Assembly: GCF_019793435.1 (NCBI RefSeq)
Contig: NZ_JAILYH010000009.1
Span: 239,502 to 303,501, forward strand
Reading direction: 5' to 3'
Source: Rhizobium redzepovicii
Lineage (GTDB): Bacteria; Pseudomonadota; Alphaproteobacteria; Rhizobiales; Rhizobiaceae
Length of the DNA stretch: 64,000 nt
Below the pieces are notes generated by a model. It had not been told where the DNA came from, searched no databases, and saw only the letters and a list, made by a program, of their open reading frames with translations. A program made the position numbers and the translations under genes. Shown here one piece after another: positions 16,280-25,008 of the stretch. Numbering within the stretch: position 1 is the stretch's first letter; every line of letters begins with the position of its first letter.

Positions 16280-17539
16280 TTAAGCGCGGCCGTGCGAAAT
16301 TCGCGATCGGCGGGCTAGCGAGTCGACGATGACGGCGACGGCGAGGACGGCGCCGGTGATCATGTATCGAAGCGACGACGACAGATCGAGGAGCGTCAGT
16401 CCGCTGGCGATCGACTGGATGACGATGATGCCGAGAAGCGCCGAATAGGCGCTGCCCCGTCCGCCGAACAGGCTGGTGCCGCCGATGACCGCTGCGGCAA
16501 TGGCGTTGAGATTGACGTCGCCGGTACCGGCCTGCTGGCTTGCGGTCGCCAGTCGCGCTGCCGAAAGCACGCCGCCGGTCGCCGCAAGCAGGGCGCAGGT
16601 GACGAAGGCGCTCGCATAAATGCGCGACACATTGATGCCCGAGCGGCGGGCGGCCTCTCTGTTGCCGCCGACGGCTTGCATGGAGCGTCCCCATTTGGTG
16701 CGCGTCAGCGCATAGTTCATGGCGGCGACGAGCCCAACGAAGAGGCCGAACATCCAGGGAATGCCGCGCGACTGGTTGAGGTAGAAGGCAACCGCTTCCA
16801 GGGCGACGGTGATGATGACGGCACGCAGAAGCAATCCGCCCGTCGATTTCGCCGACAGTCCGGCTGCCCGCCGGCGCGCCGATGTGCGGTAGCCGGCGAA
16901 GAAGAAGGCAATGCCGGCAAGCGCCACCAGCAGATAGGCGACCGGATCCGGCATGACCATGATCTGGCCGAAATTCACCAGCCAGGAGCCATAGGGGAGA
17001 TTGATCGAACCGGTCGCTCCCAGAATATAGAGCTGCAGGCCGAGAACCGCGAGCAGGCCTGACAGGGTGGAGACGAAGCTCGGCATGCCGAAGCGGTTGA
17101 ACAGGAAGGCGTAGAGCGAGCCGATCAGGGCGCCGACGATCATCGCGATGAGGACCGCGAGCACCACCGGCCAGCCCTGGTTGACCCAGAAGACGCCGAC
17201 CAGCGCCGAGGCGAAGCCGCTGACCGAGCCGACCGAAAGATCGATCTCGCCGACCATCAAGATGCAGACGATGCCGAGCGAGATGACGCCGACCGTCGAG
17301 CAGTCGAACAGCATGTTGACGAGATTGGCGCTGGAGAGAAACACCGGATTGAGCGCCTGGAATACCGTCCAGATGATCGCCAGGCCGACAATGACCGGCA
17401 GCGAGCCGAGGTCGCCGGAACGGATGCGATCCCAAAAGGCGCGGATCGAGCCGGCAAGACTATCGTCATGGCGCACTCTTTCGTCGCGCCGGTCGAGAAG
17501 TGCGGGTGCCGCCGGTTCATTCTGCAAGGTCTTCATCAT
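16280..17539 (-). CDS. Sugar ABC transporter permease, XylH/RbsC family
   Basis: Inner-membrane permease of a CUT2 importer, 419 aa, with about ten to twelve hydrophobic helices and the family block GVISLGIVCILMVGEIDLSV, SLYAFLFNRFGMPSFVSTLS and ANREAARRSGIN-type loop (GGNREAARRSGINVSRIY), then AAAVIGGTSLFGGRGS. The length is close to XylH and longer than RbsC. Its start overlaps the ATPase stop by 4 bp (ATGA), so the two are translationally coupled. It pairs with the XylF-like binding protein upstream. Confidence 0.93.
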   Translation of the reverse strand: MMKTLQNEPAAPALLDRRDERVRHDDSLAGSIRAFWDRIRSGDLGSLPVIVGLAIIWTVFQALNPVFLSSANLVNMLFDCSTVGVISLGIVCILMVGEIDLSVGSVSGFASALVGVFWVNQGWPVVLAVLIAMIVGALIGSLYAFLFNRFGMPSFVSTLSGLLAVLGLQLYILGATGSINLPYGSWLVNFGQIMVMPDPVAYLLVALAGIAFFFAGYRTSARRRAAGLSAKSTGGLLLRAVIITVALEAVAFYLNQSRGIPWMFGLFVGLVAAMNYALTRTKWGRSMQAVGGNREAARRSGINVSRIYASAFVTCALLAATGGVLSAARLATASQQAGTGDVNLNAIAAAVIGGTSLFGGRGSAYSALLGIIVIQSIASGLTLLDLSSSLRYMITGAVLAVAVIVDSLARRSRISHGRA

Positions 17540-18357
17540 GCCCTGCCCTCCTCGTTCTCTCGGCTTTGCGCCTTGCGGCGCGTGGCGCGGCGGGAGACGG
17601 AATTGTTGGATGCGCCGGTGATCGCGCTGACGAGCTCTTCATTGGAAGCATCGGGCATGAAGGTGCCGTTGTTGCGTCCGAGCCGAAGGACAACGATGCG
17701 GTCGGCGACCGCGCGCACATCCTCCATGTTGTGGCTGATCATGATGACGGCGAGGCCGCGTTCACGCACGCGCTCGATCAGGTCCAGCACTTCGGCGGTC
17801 TGGGCGACACCAAGTGCTGCCGTGGGTTCGTCGAGCATGATCAGTTTCGGCTCGAGCAGCAGAGACCGCGCAATTGCCACCGTCTGGCGCTGTCCGCCGG
17901 AGAGCGAGGCGACGGGCTCGCGCACGCTGGGGATTCGGGCCGAAAGCTCGTTCAGAAGCTTCCAGGCGCGGATCTCCATGGCAACCTCGTCGAGCTGGAA
18001 GGGGTTGAGCTCCTTGCCGAGAAAGATATTGGCGACGACGTCGAGATTTTCGCACAGCGCCAAATCCTGGAAGACGGTGGCAATGCCGAGGTCGAGGGCA
18101 GCACTCGGGCTCGACAGATTTGCCTGCTTTCCCTCGAACAGGATCGTGCCCGAGCTCGGCTGATGCACGCCGGCCAGGATCTTGACCAGTGTCGATTTGC
18201 CGGCGCCATTGTCGCCGACGAGCGCCACGACCTCGCCGGCATACACGTCGAGTTCGATATCGGTGAGCGCCGACACGGCCCCGAAGTGTTTCGATATTCC
18301 GCGCAGGCTGAGAACAGGCTGGCGGGAGCCGTCAGGAATATGAGAGGTTTCAGACAT
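17536..18357 (-). CDS. Sugar ABC transporter ATP-binding protein (single-domain, XylG/FrcA-like)
   Basis: 273 aa ATPase with one nucleotide-binding domain. Walker A GDNGAGKST, Q-loop TVFQDLALCENLDV, signature SLSGGQRQTVAIARSL, Walker B LIMLDEPTAALG, H-loop ISHNMEDV. Classical RbsA/XylG proteins carry two domains (~500 aa); this is the half-size FrcA-like form and must work as a homodimer. ATG 18357 is chosen because GGAAGG precedes it; the in-frame TTG at 18372 is less likely. It lies 68 bp after the binding-protein gene, with a 14-bp-stem hairpin between them. Confidence 0.93.
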   Translation of the reverse strand: MSETSHIPDGSRQPVLSLRGISKHFGAVSALTDIELDVYAGEVVALVGDNGAGKSTLVKILAGVHQPSSGTILFEGKQANLSSPSAALDLGIATVFQDLALCENLDVVANIFLGKELNPFQLDEVAMEIRAWKLLNELSARIPSVREPVASLSGGQRQTVAIARSLLLEPKLIMLDEPTAALGVAQTAEVLDLIERVRERGLAVIMISHNMEDVRAVADRIVVLRLGRNNGTFMPDASNEELVSAITGASNNSVSRRATRRKAQSRENEEGRA

Positions 18358-18382
18358 CGCCTGGCCTTCCAAAATGAAAATC

Positions 18383-18413
18383 GGAAGCGCGGCCGGCGTC
18401 CGGCCGCGCTTCC
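18383..18413 (-). promoter_or_regulatory. Stem-loop between sugar-binding protein and ATPase genes
   Basis: Perfect 14-bp GC-rich stem (arms 18383-18396 and 18400-18413) with a 3-nt loop, directly after the binding-protein stop. In the minus direction it is followed by GATTTTCATTTT, a broken T-run, so it may act as a leaky terminator or 3'-end stabiliser. That would explain higher expression of the binding protein than of the membrane genes. Confidence 0.7.
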
Positions 18414-18425
18414 CCTTTGGTGCGA

Positions 18426-19493
18426 TTACTTGGTGATGCCGAGCTTCTTGCAGCCGTCGGCATAGCGGCCGGTGCAGAGTTCCTCTTCGGTGTTGATCTT
18501 CTTGTCGATGATCTCGGCCTTGAGGTTTTCAGCGGTGACGACGGCAGGGACGAAGAGCTGCGCCGGCGTGTCGTAAAGCGTCATTTCGGCCTTGATCGTT
18601 TCTCCTGCCAAAAGCTTGACGGCGACGTCTGCCGCAGCCGCGGCGACGATTTCGCTCGGCTTGGAGATCGTGTTGTACTGATCCCCCGATATGATCAGCT
18701 GCAGCGCGGCGATCGTCGCGTCATTGCCGGTCACCGGCGGCACGGGATCGACGCCGGCTGCCTTGAAGGCGGCGATGGCGCCGCCGCCGGTGCCGTCATT
18801 GGCGGCGACGACGCCGACGATCTGCTTACCGAAGCGGGTGATCTGGCCGGCCGCCCATTGCTGCGCGTTCGCCGGCTGCCAGTTCGGCGTGTCGAATTCG
18901 GCAAGCGTCTTGTAGCCGCCGCTGGCAAGACCCTCGTGAATGCCGTCCTTGATCAGCCCGGCGGCCGCATCGGTGGGTGAACCATTGATCTGCAGGATGC
19001 CGCCGCCATCGGTCGGCACATTCTTCGCCTTCAGATGCTGGACGAGCGATTCCGCGATTGCCTTGCCGATCGCCTTGTTGTCGAAGGAGACGTAGAAATC
19101 GGCCTTGCCCTTCGGGATCGGGCGGTCATAGGCGATGACCTTGACGCCCTGGCTTTGGGCGAGCTGAACGAGAGAGGCGGCCGCTGCCGAATCCACCGGG
19201 TCGAGCACGATGACCTTGGCGCCCTGCGTGATGGCCGAGTTGAACTGCTGCTGCTGCTTGGCGATATCGGCATCGGCATTCTGATAGAGAACCTTGCAGG
19301 ATGCGCAGAGCTTCTTCATTTCCGCGACGAATCCCGGATGGTCATGCTCTTCGTATCGGGTCGAGCCCTGGTCGGGCATGAGGAATGCGACCGTTGCATC
19401 CGCAACTGCGTTTTGCGCAAAGGCGGACGTCCCGCCAAGCAGGGAAAGGGCAAGTGCCGCGGCGCCTGCCGCTTTTGTCGAGAATTTCATCAT
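18426..19493 (-). CDS. Sugar ABC transporter substrate-binding protein, XylF-like
   Basis: Periplasmic binding protein, 355 aa. Signal peptide of about 26 residues (KFSTKAAGAAALALSLLGG then SAFAQ, probable cleavage after AFA). The Peripla_BP_4 fold has XylF-like features: GAKVIVLDPVDSAAAASLVQ, VKVIAYDRPIPKGKADFYVS, DNKAIGKAIAESLVQHLK and VVAANDGTGGGAIAAFKAAG. First gene of the operon binding protein - ATPase - permease - SDR - SDR, with an AraC regulator immediately upstream on the same strand, as E. coli xylFGH is controlled by the AraC-type XylR. The substrate is likely a pentose or polyol; not proven. Confidence 0.93.
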   Translation of the reverse strand: MMKFSTKAAGAAALALSLLGGTSAFAQNAVADATVAFLMPDQGSTRYEEHDHPGFVAEMKKLCASCKVLYQNADADIAKQQQQFNSAITQGAKVIVLDPVDSAAAASLVQLAQSQGVKVIAYDRPIPKGKADFYVSFDNKAIGKAIAESLVQHLKAKNVPTDGGGILQINGSPTDAAAGLIKDGIHEGLASGGYKTLAEFDTPNWQPANAQQWAAGQITRFGKQIVGVVAANDGTGGGAIAAFKAAGVDPVPPVTGNDATIAALQLIISGDQYNTISKPSEIVAAAAADVAVKLLAGETIKAEMTLYDTPAQLFVPAVVTAENLKAEIIDKKINTEEELCTGRYADGCKKLGITK

Positions 19494-19751
19494 TTCCGTC
19501 TCCTCCCATTGGAAAAATTGTGTAGCTTCGTTCGTTGCAGTGTCTGTAGCTGCCGTTCGGTTGAACGACCCACCACGCTTGTCCCGGCGGTTTGCTGTTT
19601 TCTGAGGGCAAGCGTCTCCTCTCGCGAACCGCGCGTTGCGCGCTCGCGTTCAAATCAGCATCGGTTTTGGTTCCTCCTCCTCGTCCTCCCTATCGCCGTC
19701 TTCGGCGGACCGTTGCTTTCTACTCCCTGGAACCGTGCCTGTGCGGCTTCC

Positions 19752-20636
19752 TCAAGCCGCCTTCGCCACGTTGATATTGTCACCCAGCAACCGCCGGAAA
19801 CGGGAAGGCGTCATGCCCTTTTCCGCGAGAAATTGACGGTTGAAGTTGGACAGGTTGTTGAAGCCGACCTCGAAGCAGATATCGGTGATCGATGCGTGGT
19901 CGTCGCTCATCAGGATCTGACAGGCGAGATTGATGCGCAGGCGTTTCACATATTGCACGAGCGACATGCCGGTATGCCGGCGGAAGGCGCGTGAAAAGGC
20001 GCCTGTGGACTGTTCGGCAATGCCGGCGAGATCGGCTTCGTCGAAGGATTTCGTCAGGTTCTCCCGGATATAGGCGAGTGCCTTGTTGATGCCGGCCGAC
20101 ATGTAGCCGGACGGATCGGGCAGATAGCTTGGGCTGGCGAGAAGCTGGGCATCCTGCGCCCGGCTGAGCAGGCCGACGATCATCATGAAGAGCTCGATGC
20201 GGCGCACGCCCTGCGCCTGCTGCACCTCGTTCATCAGCGGCGCCACCTGCCGGCTGGTGTCAGTGCCGAAGAGCACGCCGCGGCGCGACGCTTCGAGCAC
20301 CGGCTCGAAGGGGCCAAGCTCGGCCAGCACCTTCATCGTGTCGCTGATAAAATTCTCGCTAAACTGGATGAGCTGGCATCGAAGCGGAATGCTCGACCCC
20401 TTCGGGACGTCGCTGATCCAGTTGTGGGGAAGATTGGGGCCGGCAAGCACAAGATTGCCCGGTTCGAACTCGCCGATGAAGTCACCGACGAAATAGCGTC
20501 CGGTTGTCGCCACCACGAGATGCAGTTCGTATTCCGGATGAAAATGCCAGCGAACCGTATGGTAGGGATAGCCATGCGCCTTCGTTGCGAAGGATTCGCC
20601 CGGCCTGATCTGAACGACTTCCAAGTCAGGTTCCAT
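19752..20636 (-). CDS. AraC-family transcriptional regulator
   Basis: 294 aa. The N-terminal cupin-like sugar-sensing domain (HTVRWHFHPEYELHLVVATT, VLAGPNLPHNW) is followed by two helix-turn-helix motifs at the C-terminus (EADLAGIAEQSTGAFSRAFR and ITDICFEVGFNNLSNFNRQF). ATG 20636 has GGAGGA 6 bp upstream, which rules out the earlier in-frame start. It lies 258 bp upstream of the XylF-like gene in the same direction and is the probable activator of that operon. Confidence 0.94.
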   Translation of the reverse strand: MEPDLEVVQIRPGESFATKAHGYPYHTVRWHFHPEYELHLVVATTGRYFVGDFIGEFEPGNLVLAGPNLPHNWISDVPKGSSIPLRCQLIQFSENFISDTMKVLAELGPFEPVLEASRRGVLFGTDTSRQVAPLMNEVQQAQGVRRIELFMMIVGLLSRAQDAQLLASPSYLPDPSGYMSAGINKALAYIRENLTKSFDEADLAGIAEQSTGAFSRAFRRHTGMSLVQYVKRLRINLACQILMSDDHASITDICFEVGFNNLSNFNRQFLAEKGMTPSRFRRLLGDNINVAKAA

Positions 20637-20835
20637 TGTTTCCTCCTCCGAGGACGGGTTCCAAGCCCGCACGCCAAATTCCCTTTTGGCTTTATTGTTG
20701 AAGGCGAGTGTAGTGGGCTCGTTTCAAGCCCGCCACCACGATTCCCGGTCAAAACTGATACTTTTTTGATGATTGATGCTGCGCAGTCGATGCAAAAGGC
20801 AACCGCAACCCACATTGGGTATCGTTCAAGTCGGA

Positions 20836-21594
20836 TCAGGCAGCCAAAGCGGCAATAACGTTTCTGACCAATGCCGCCGAAGACAGCCGGCTCGTTGCGC
20901 AGCTCGGGGCGCCGATCGCCCCGACACGCACCGACACGCCACCGCGCGCATTGGCGATCGCAAACATCGACTCGTCGGTCAGATCATCGCCGATGGTGAT
21001 CGGGCAGCGGTCCTTGAATGGGTCGGACTGAAAAAAACGTTCCAGCGCATCGCCCTTGCTTGAGCGCGCCGGCCGCAGCTCGAAGACCATCTTGCCGAGT
21101 TGTAGCGCCCAGTTCGGCCCGGCGACCTTGGCATAGTGATGCATGCGCTCTTCGAGCACTTTTTCATATTCGGGCGCGAGCCGATAATGGGCGGCAACGG
21201 CCGCACCCTTGTCCTCGATCAGCACACCTGGATAGTGTTCGGCTTCCTCGGTCAGGGCGTGCTTCAGCGCCTGAAATTCGGGACTGGCCTCGAGCGTGTG
21301 CATCCCGGCGGCACTTCTGATTTCCGCGCCGTGAAGGCCTGCCGTCGGAAATGCAAAGGGTTTGAACAGCGCGTCCGCATAGGCAAGCGATCGTCCGGTG
21401 ACCAGCGCCAAGGCGCCGCCGAGCTTGTTCGACAGGCGGTGAAGCTGTGCGGGAAGAGCCTCCGGTACTTCGATCGCATCCGGCGTGGGCGCGAGATTGA
21501 GCAGCGTTCCGTCGATGTCGAGAAACATCGCCCAGCGTTCCGGTTCTTCCAAGACCAGTGAAAGCATTTCCTGGGTAGCGGCGTCGTCCTGCAC
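20836..21594 (-). CDS. otsB: Trehalose-6-phosphate phosphatase
   Basis: HAD-superfamily phosphatase that releases trehalose from trehalose 6-phosphate. About 252 aa. Motif I is FLDIDGTLLNLAP (nucleophile Asp), followed by ALVTGRSLAYAD, PTAGLHGAEIR, the Lys-containing KGDALERFF and motif IV ITIGDDLTDESMF. GTG 21594 is chosen because GGAG lies 6 bp before it; a TTG at 21615 is possible. No otsA (synthase) gene is in the window, so the partner enzyme must be elsewhere. It has its own promoter, facing away from the ROK-like gene. Confidence 0.92.
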   Translation of the reverse strand: MQDDAATQEMLSLVLEEPERWAMFLDIDGTLLNLAPTPDAIEVPEALPAQLHRLSNKLGGALALVTGRSLAYADALFKPFAFPTAGLHGAEIRSAAGMHTLEASPEFQALKHALTEEAEHYPGVLIEDKGAAVAAHYRLAPEYEKVLEERMHHYAKVAGPNWALQLGKMVFELRPARSSKGDALERFFQSDPFKDRCPITIGDDLTDESMFAIANARGGVSVRVGAIGAPSCATSRLSSAALVRNVIAALAA

Positions 21595-21738
21595 GGCATT
21601 CTCCAAACTCTGCAATGATTGAAGCTAGGTCACGGGTCGACGAGGACAAGGAGAGGTTTCGGACGCCGGAACATCCGGGGCTAGTCCGCGTTGTATCTCG
21701 CCGCCCGTTCGAGCCCTCGCCACGCAGAAGGTATTTTG

Positions 21739-22824
21739 ATGGCCAAAAGCAGTTCCGAGCCCCGTGATGAGGTCAATGCCCCGTTGGCACATGGCGCGTT
21801 AACCCTGCCATTGGTGACGATCGACGACTATAACAACGAACTGCGTGACAAGGATGGTTTCGTTGGCGACAACGCCAACAAGAAGACGTTCCAACAGAAG
21901 CTCGACGATTGGAGAAAACGCATTCGCAAGGTCGGAGACGATCCGATTGGCAATATTGCGACGGAGAAGCTCTCCAAGAAGAAAATCGACGCCATTTTGA
22001 AGAGCGATGATTTGGCGGCGGCGGCGTTGGTCATGGGGGCCGTGGAGGACTTTGCCCGGGACTTTGCCGATGTGATAGGCAAGTTTCTGAAGGACAAACG
22101 CTGGGGAAAGACAGAACGCATCGTCGTTGGCGGCGGCTTCCGGCGGAGCCACTTTGGCGAATTAACGATCGCCAGGACGATGGTTATTCTCAAGGCCGCC
22201 GGCATCGATGTCGAGGTCGTGCCGATCGTTCACCACCCCGATGAGGCCGGACTGATCGGCGCGGTCCACCTGATGCCGCGCTGGATGTTCAAAGGCCACG
22301 AAGCGATCCTCGCCGTCGATATCGGCGGCACGAATGTTCGTGCCGGCGTCGTTCAATTCGGCAAGGACGATGTGCCGAATTTTGCGGATGCGAGCGTCTG
22401 GGAATCCGCCATCTGGCGCCATGCCGACGACGAGCCAAGCCGCACTGCGACCATCGAGAGGTTGGCGGCGATGTTGCGGGATCTGATCGGCAAGGCTGAG
22501 AAGGCCAAACTCAAGCCGGCGCCCATCATCGGGATCGCATGCCCCGGCATCATCAAAGCCGATGGCTCCATCGAACGCGGCGGACAGAACCTGCCGGGCG
22601 GAAACTGGGAGAGCGACAGCTTCAACCTTCCCGCCGCTCTGATGAAGGCCATTCCTGAGATCGGCGACGACAGCACATTCGTGATGATGCACAACGACGC
22701 TGTCGTGCAGGGGTTGTCGCAAATCCCTTTTATGACCGACGTGTCGCGATGGGCCGTGCTGACGATCGGTACGGGTTTGGGCAACGCGCACTTTACCAAT
22801 CGAGAGACAACGAAGGCGCGGTAG
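21739..22824 (+). CDS. ROK-family-like protein with apparently permuted motif order
   Basis: 361 aa. The phosphate-binding motif of ROK sugar kinases, ILAVDIGGTNVRAGVV, sits in the middle of the chain (near residue 195), followed by GIACPGIIKADGSI and AVLTIGTGLG close to the C-terminus, where the protein ends. The motif that normally closes ROK proteins (ERIVVGGGFRRSHFGEL, then DEAGLIGAVHL) instead occurs in the N-terminal half, near residues 133-175. The zinc motif (CxCGxxGC) and ExGH are not seen. ATG 21739 has AGAAGG upstream. It is divergent from otsB, so a role in sugar metabolism is plausible. Catalytic activity is uncertain. Confidence 0.8.
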   Translation: MAKSSSEPRDEVNAPLAHGALTLPLVTIDDYNNELRDKDGFVGDNANKKTFQQKLDDWRKRIRKVGDDPIGNIATEKLSKKKIDAILKSDDLAAAALVMGAVEDFARDFADVIGKFLKDKRWGKTERIVVGGGFRRSHFGELTIARTMVILKAAGIDVEVVPIVHHPDEAGLIGAVHLMPRWMFKGHEAILAVDIGGTNVRAGVVQFGKDDVPNFADASVWESAIWRHADDEPSRTATIERLAAMLRDLIGKAEKAKLKPAPIIGIACPGIIKADGSIERGGQNLPGGNWESDSFNLPAALMKAIPEIGDDSTFVMMHNDAVVQGLSQIPFMTDVSRWAVLTIGTGLGNAHFTNRETTKAR

Positions 22825-23790
22825 GCTCAAGCACCGCCTCACGCTACGCCTACGACCACCGAATTCGGTTCTTCCGCCGCTGCGGACCATCTATGGTAAA
22901 TAGCAGGTAAACAAGAGGGAATTCCCCAGACGGAAGCGAATTCGCCAATCAGGAAGTGCCGGCTTGAGCTGGAGTTAGGTCAAATGGGCCAGCCGCAACT
23001 CTGCGACATCGCAATCATGCCAATGCTGCGGAGCATACCCACCGCGACCTGATTCGCCTAGGATGCGCCGTTGTGATCTTACAGTTGATGTGATCGTGTC
23101 GCCTCACGCTCTATTGCCGGCATGGGAGGGATGACACTGATCCCCGATCGTCGGCGTCACCTTCGGAGGCCGCAAGCGGCGCGGCCGTAGAGAGAAGAAG
23201 GCTCCTACCCCTCCCCTTCGCTTCGGAAAAGATGGTGATAACGCTGAGGGGTTGTTTTCGGCGGGTCAAATTGCGCTTATCTCTGCAGCGTTAAACAAGC
23301 CATGCGCAGACGAAAGATGGATTATGAACTTCAAGGGAATAAGCGCTCCGCTCAACGCCGGTCGTCTCGAACAAATGCTCGGCCTTGCCCCGTCACGCCG
23401 CGATCCTGAAACCCAGGATGCAAACGACAAGTCTTCCGGCAATGGACCCGTGCGCGGGCCGGAAACCGAAAACCTGTACCATGCGTCCGCCTATAAATGA
23501 GAGACTGATTGCTAATCCGCCTGCGCTCAGTGACAGAAATCCGTCTTCGCTGAGTCGGCGCCGATGCTGACTCGCATCGAGTATGTGGCGATATATTGAA
23601 GGCTGGCTTCCGCGGATGTGGAGACAGCCGCTGTTGTCAGCTGACAACAGCGCTAAGATTCCGGAATTGCACATGATTTTTCTGTCGAATCCCGTTTGTT
23701 ATCCATTCGCTAACCAAGAAATCGCTTGACGCCACTGCCAGACTCACGATCATTTGCGCAAAATTACCCGATTTACCAGGATTTGCGTGA
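22825..23790. other. Intergenic region upstream of repABC
   Basis: About 970 bp with no convincing gene. It contains the 24-bp palindrome at 23629-23652. A TTGACG (23726-23731) resembles a -35 box for repABC, but no clear -10 follows at 17 bp. GTTATCCATTCGCTAAC at 23698-23714 has GTTA/TAAC ends and might be another protein site. A 58-codon frame at 23324-23500 lacks a ribosome site. Confidence 0.6.
23629..23652. promoter_or_regulatory. Perfect 24-bp palindrome, candidate parS / RepB-binding site
   Basis: A gap-free palindrome centred on GTCAG/CTGAC with the inner 16 bp GTTGTCAGCTGACAAC. This fits the GTT-N4-GC-N4-AAC pattern described for repABC centromere (parS) sites. It lies about 140 bp upstream of repA, and a close relative of the core is found between repB and repC (26008-26023). 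Function is inferred from form and position. Confidence 0.75.
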
Positions 23791-25008
23791 ATGCCGAGCA
23801 AGGCCGCGATTGTTGAGAAAGCCAGGAGAGCGAGTCAGGTCTCGATCGACGAGACAATTGCGCAAGACTCGACAATGCTCAGCAGCCAGCTTCAGGTGCT
23901 GTTCGAGCGGTTGTTCTCGCCCGACGCCCGCAAATCGCTGCGGCGCTTCAGCAGTACTGAGGCCGCCAAGCTGCTCGGCGTCACCGACAGCTATGTTCGC
24001 CACCTCGCCGCCCAGGTGGAAACCATCAATCCCGAAAAGACGGCATCCGGCCGGCGCGTGTTCTCGCTTGAGGAAATCCATGCGATGCGCCAGCACCTCG
24101 GGCGCACCAAACCTTCCTACCTGCCGATGCGCCGGCAGGGTGATCATCTGCAGGTGATCGCCGTCACCAATTTCAAGGGCGGCTCCGGCAAGACGACGAC
24201 ATCCATCCATCTGGCGCAGTTCCTGGCGCTGCGCGGCTATCGCGTGCTTGCCGTCGATCTCGATCCGCAGGCGTCGATGTCGGCAATGCTCGGCTATCAG
24301 CCGGAATTCGACGTCGGTGAAAACGAGACACTCTATGGCGCCATAAAATATGACGAGACACGCCGTGACGTCGCCGACATTGTTCGCCAGACCTATTTCC
24401 CCGGTCTCGATCTCATCCCCGGCAATCTCGAACTGCACGAGTTCGAACACGATACTCCAAAGGCCCTGGCCGACACCAACCGCGACGACAAGGACATGTT
24501 CTTCATGCGGGTCGGCAATGCGCTGCATTCGCTGGAAGAGAGCTACGACGTCGTCATCATCGATTGCCCGCCTACCCTCGGCTTCCTGACGCTGTCTGCT
24601 CTCTGCGCCGCCACGGCCGTGCTTATTACCGTTCATCCGCAGATGCTCGACGTCGCGTCGATGAACCAGTTCCTGACGATGACCTCCGACCTTCTGTCCG
24701 TGGTCAAGGAGGCCGGCGGCAATCTCGATTACGACTGGATGCGCTATCTCGTCACCCGCTATGAGGCCAATGATGGACCGCAGGCGCAGATTGTCGCCTT
24801 CCTGCGCAGCCTGTTCGGTGAGCGTGTGCTGACCTCGATGATGGTCAAGTCGACGGCGGTTTCGGATGCGGGTCTGTCCAAGCAGACGATCTACGAGGCG
24901 GGACGCGAGACGATGCATCGCCAGACCTACGACCGCGGCGTCGAATCTGTCGACAACGTCAATGCCGAGGTCGAGCAACTCATTCGCAGTGCATGGAGCA
25001 GGACATGA
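23791..25008 (+). CDS. repA: Plasmid partitioning protein RepA (ParA family)
   Basis: Walker-type partition ATPase, 405 aa, normal for repABC plasmids. The N-terminal part carries a helix-turn-helix-like segment (STEAAKLLGVTDSYVRHLAA), used in the family for autorepression with RepB. The deviant Walker A VTNFKGGSGKTTTSIHLAQ lies around residue 130, then VLAVDLDPQASMS (Walker A') and VVIIDCPPTLGFL (Walker B). C-terminal DRGVESVDNVNAEVEQLI is typical of RepA. The ATG follows GATTTGCGTGA with only a weak ribosome site. Its stop overlaps the repB start (ATGA). First gene of the repABC operon. Confidence 0.97.
   Translation: MPSKAAIVEKARRASQVSIDETIAQDSTMLSSQLQVLFERLFSPDARKSLRRFSSTEAAKLLGVTDSYVRHLAAQVETINPEKTASGRRVFSLEEIHAMRQHLGRTKPSYLPMRRQGDHLQVIAVTNFKGGSGKTTTSIHLAQFLALRGYRVLAVDLDPQASMSAMLGYQPEFDVGENETLYGAIKYDETRRDVADIVRQTYFPGLDLIPGNLELHEFEHDTPKALADTNRDDKDMFFMRVGNALHSLEESYDVVIIDCPPTLGFLTLSALCAATAVLITVHPQMLDVASMNQFLTMTSDLLSVVKEAGGNLDYDWMRYLVTRYEANDGPQAQIVAFLRSLFGERVLTSMMVKSTAVSDAGLSKQTIYEAGRETMHRQTYDRGVESVDNVNAEVEQLIRSAWSRT

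Noticed and set aside
23324..23500. 58-codon frame upstream of repA (starts MNFKGISAPLN)
   Set aside because: Weak ribosome site and no recognisable family; the region is the repABC upstream control region.
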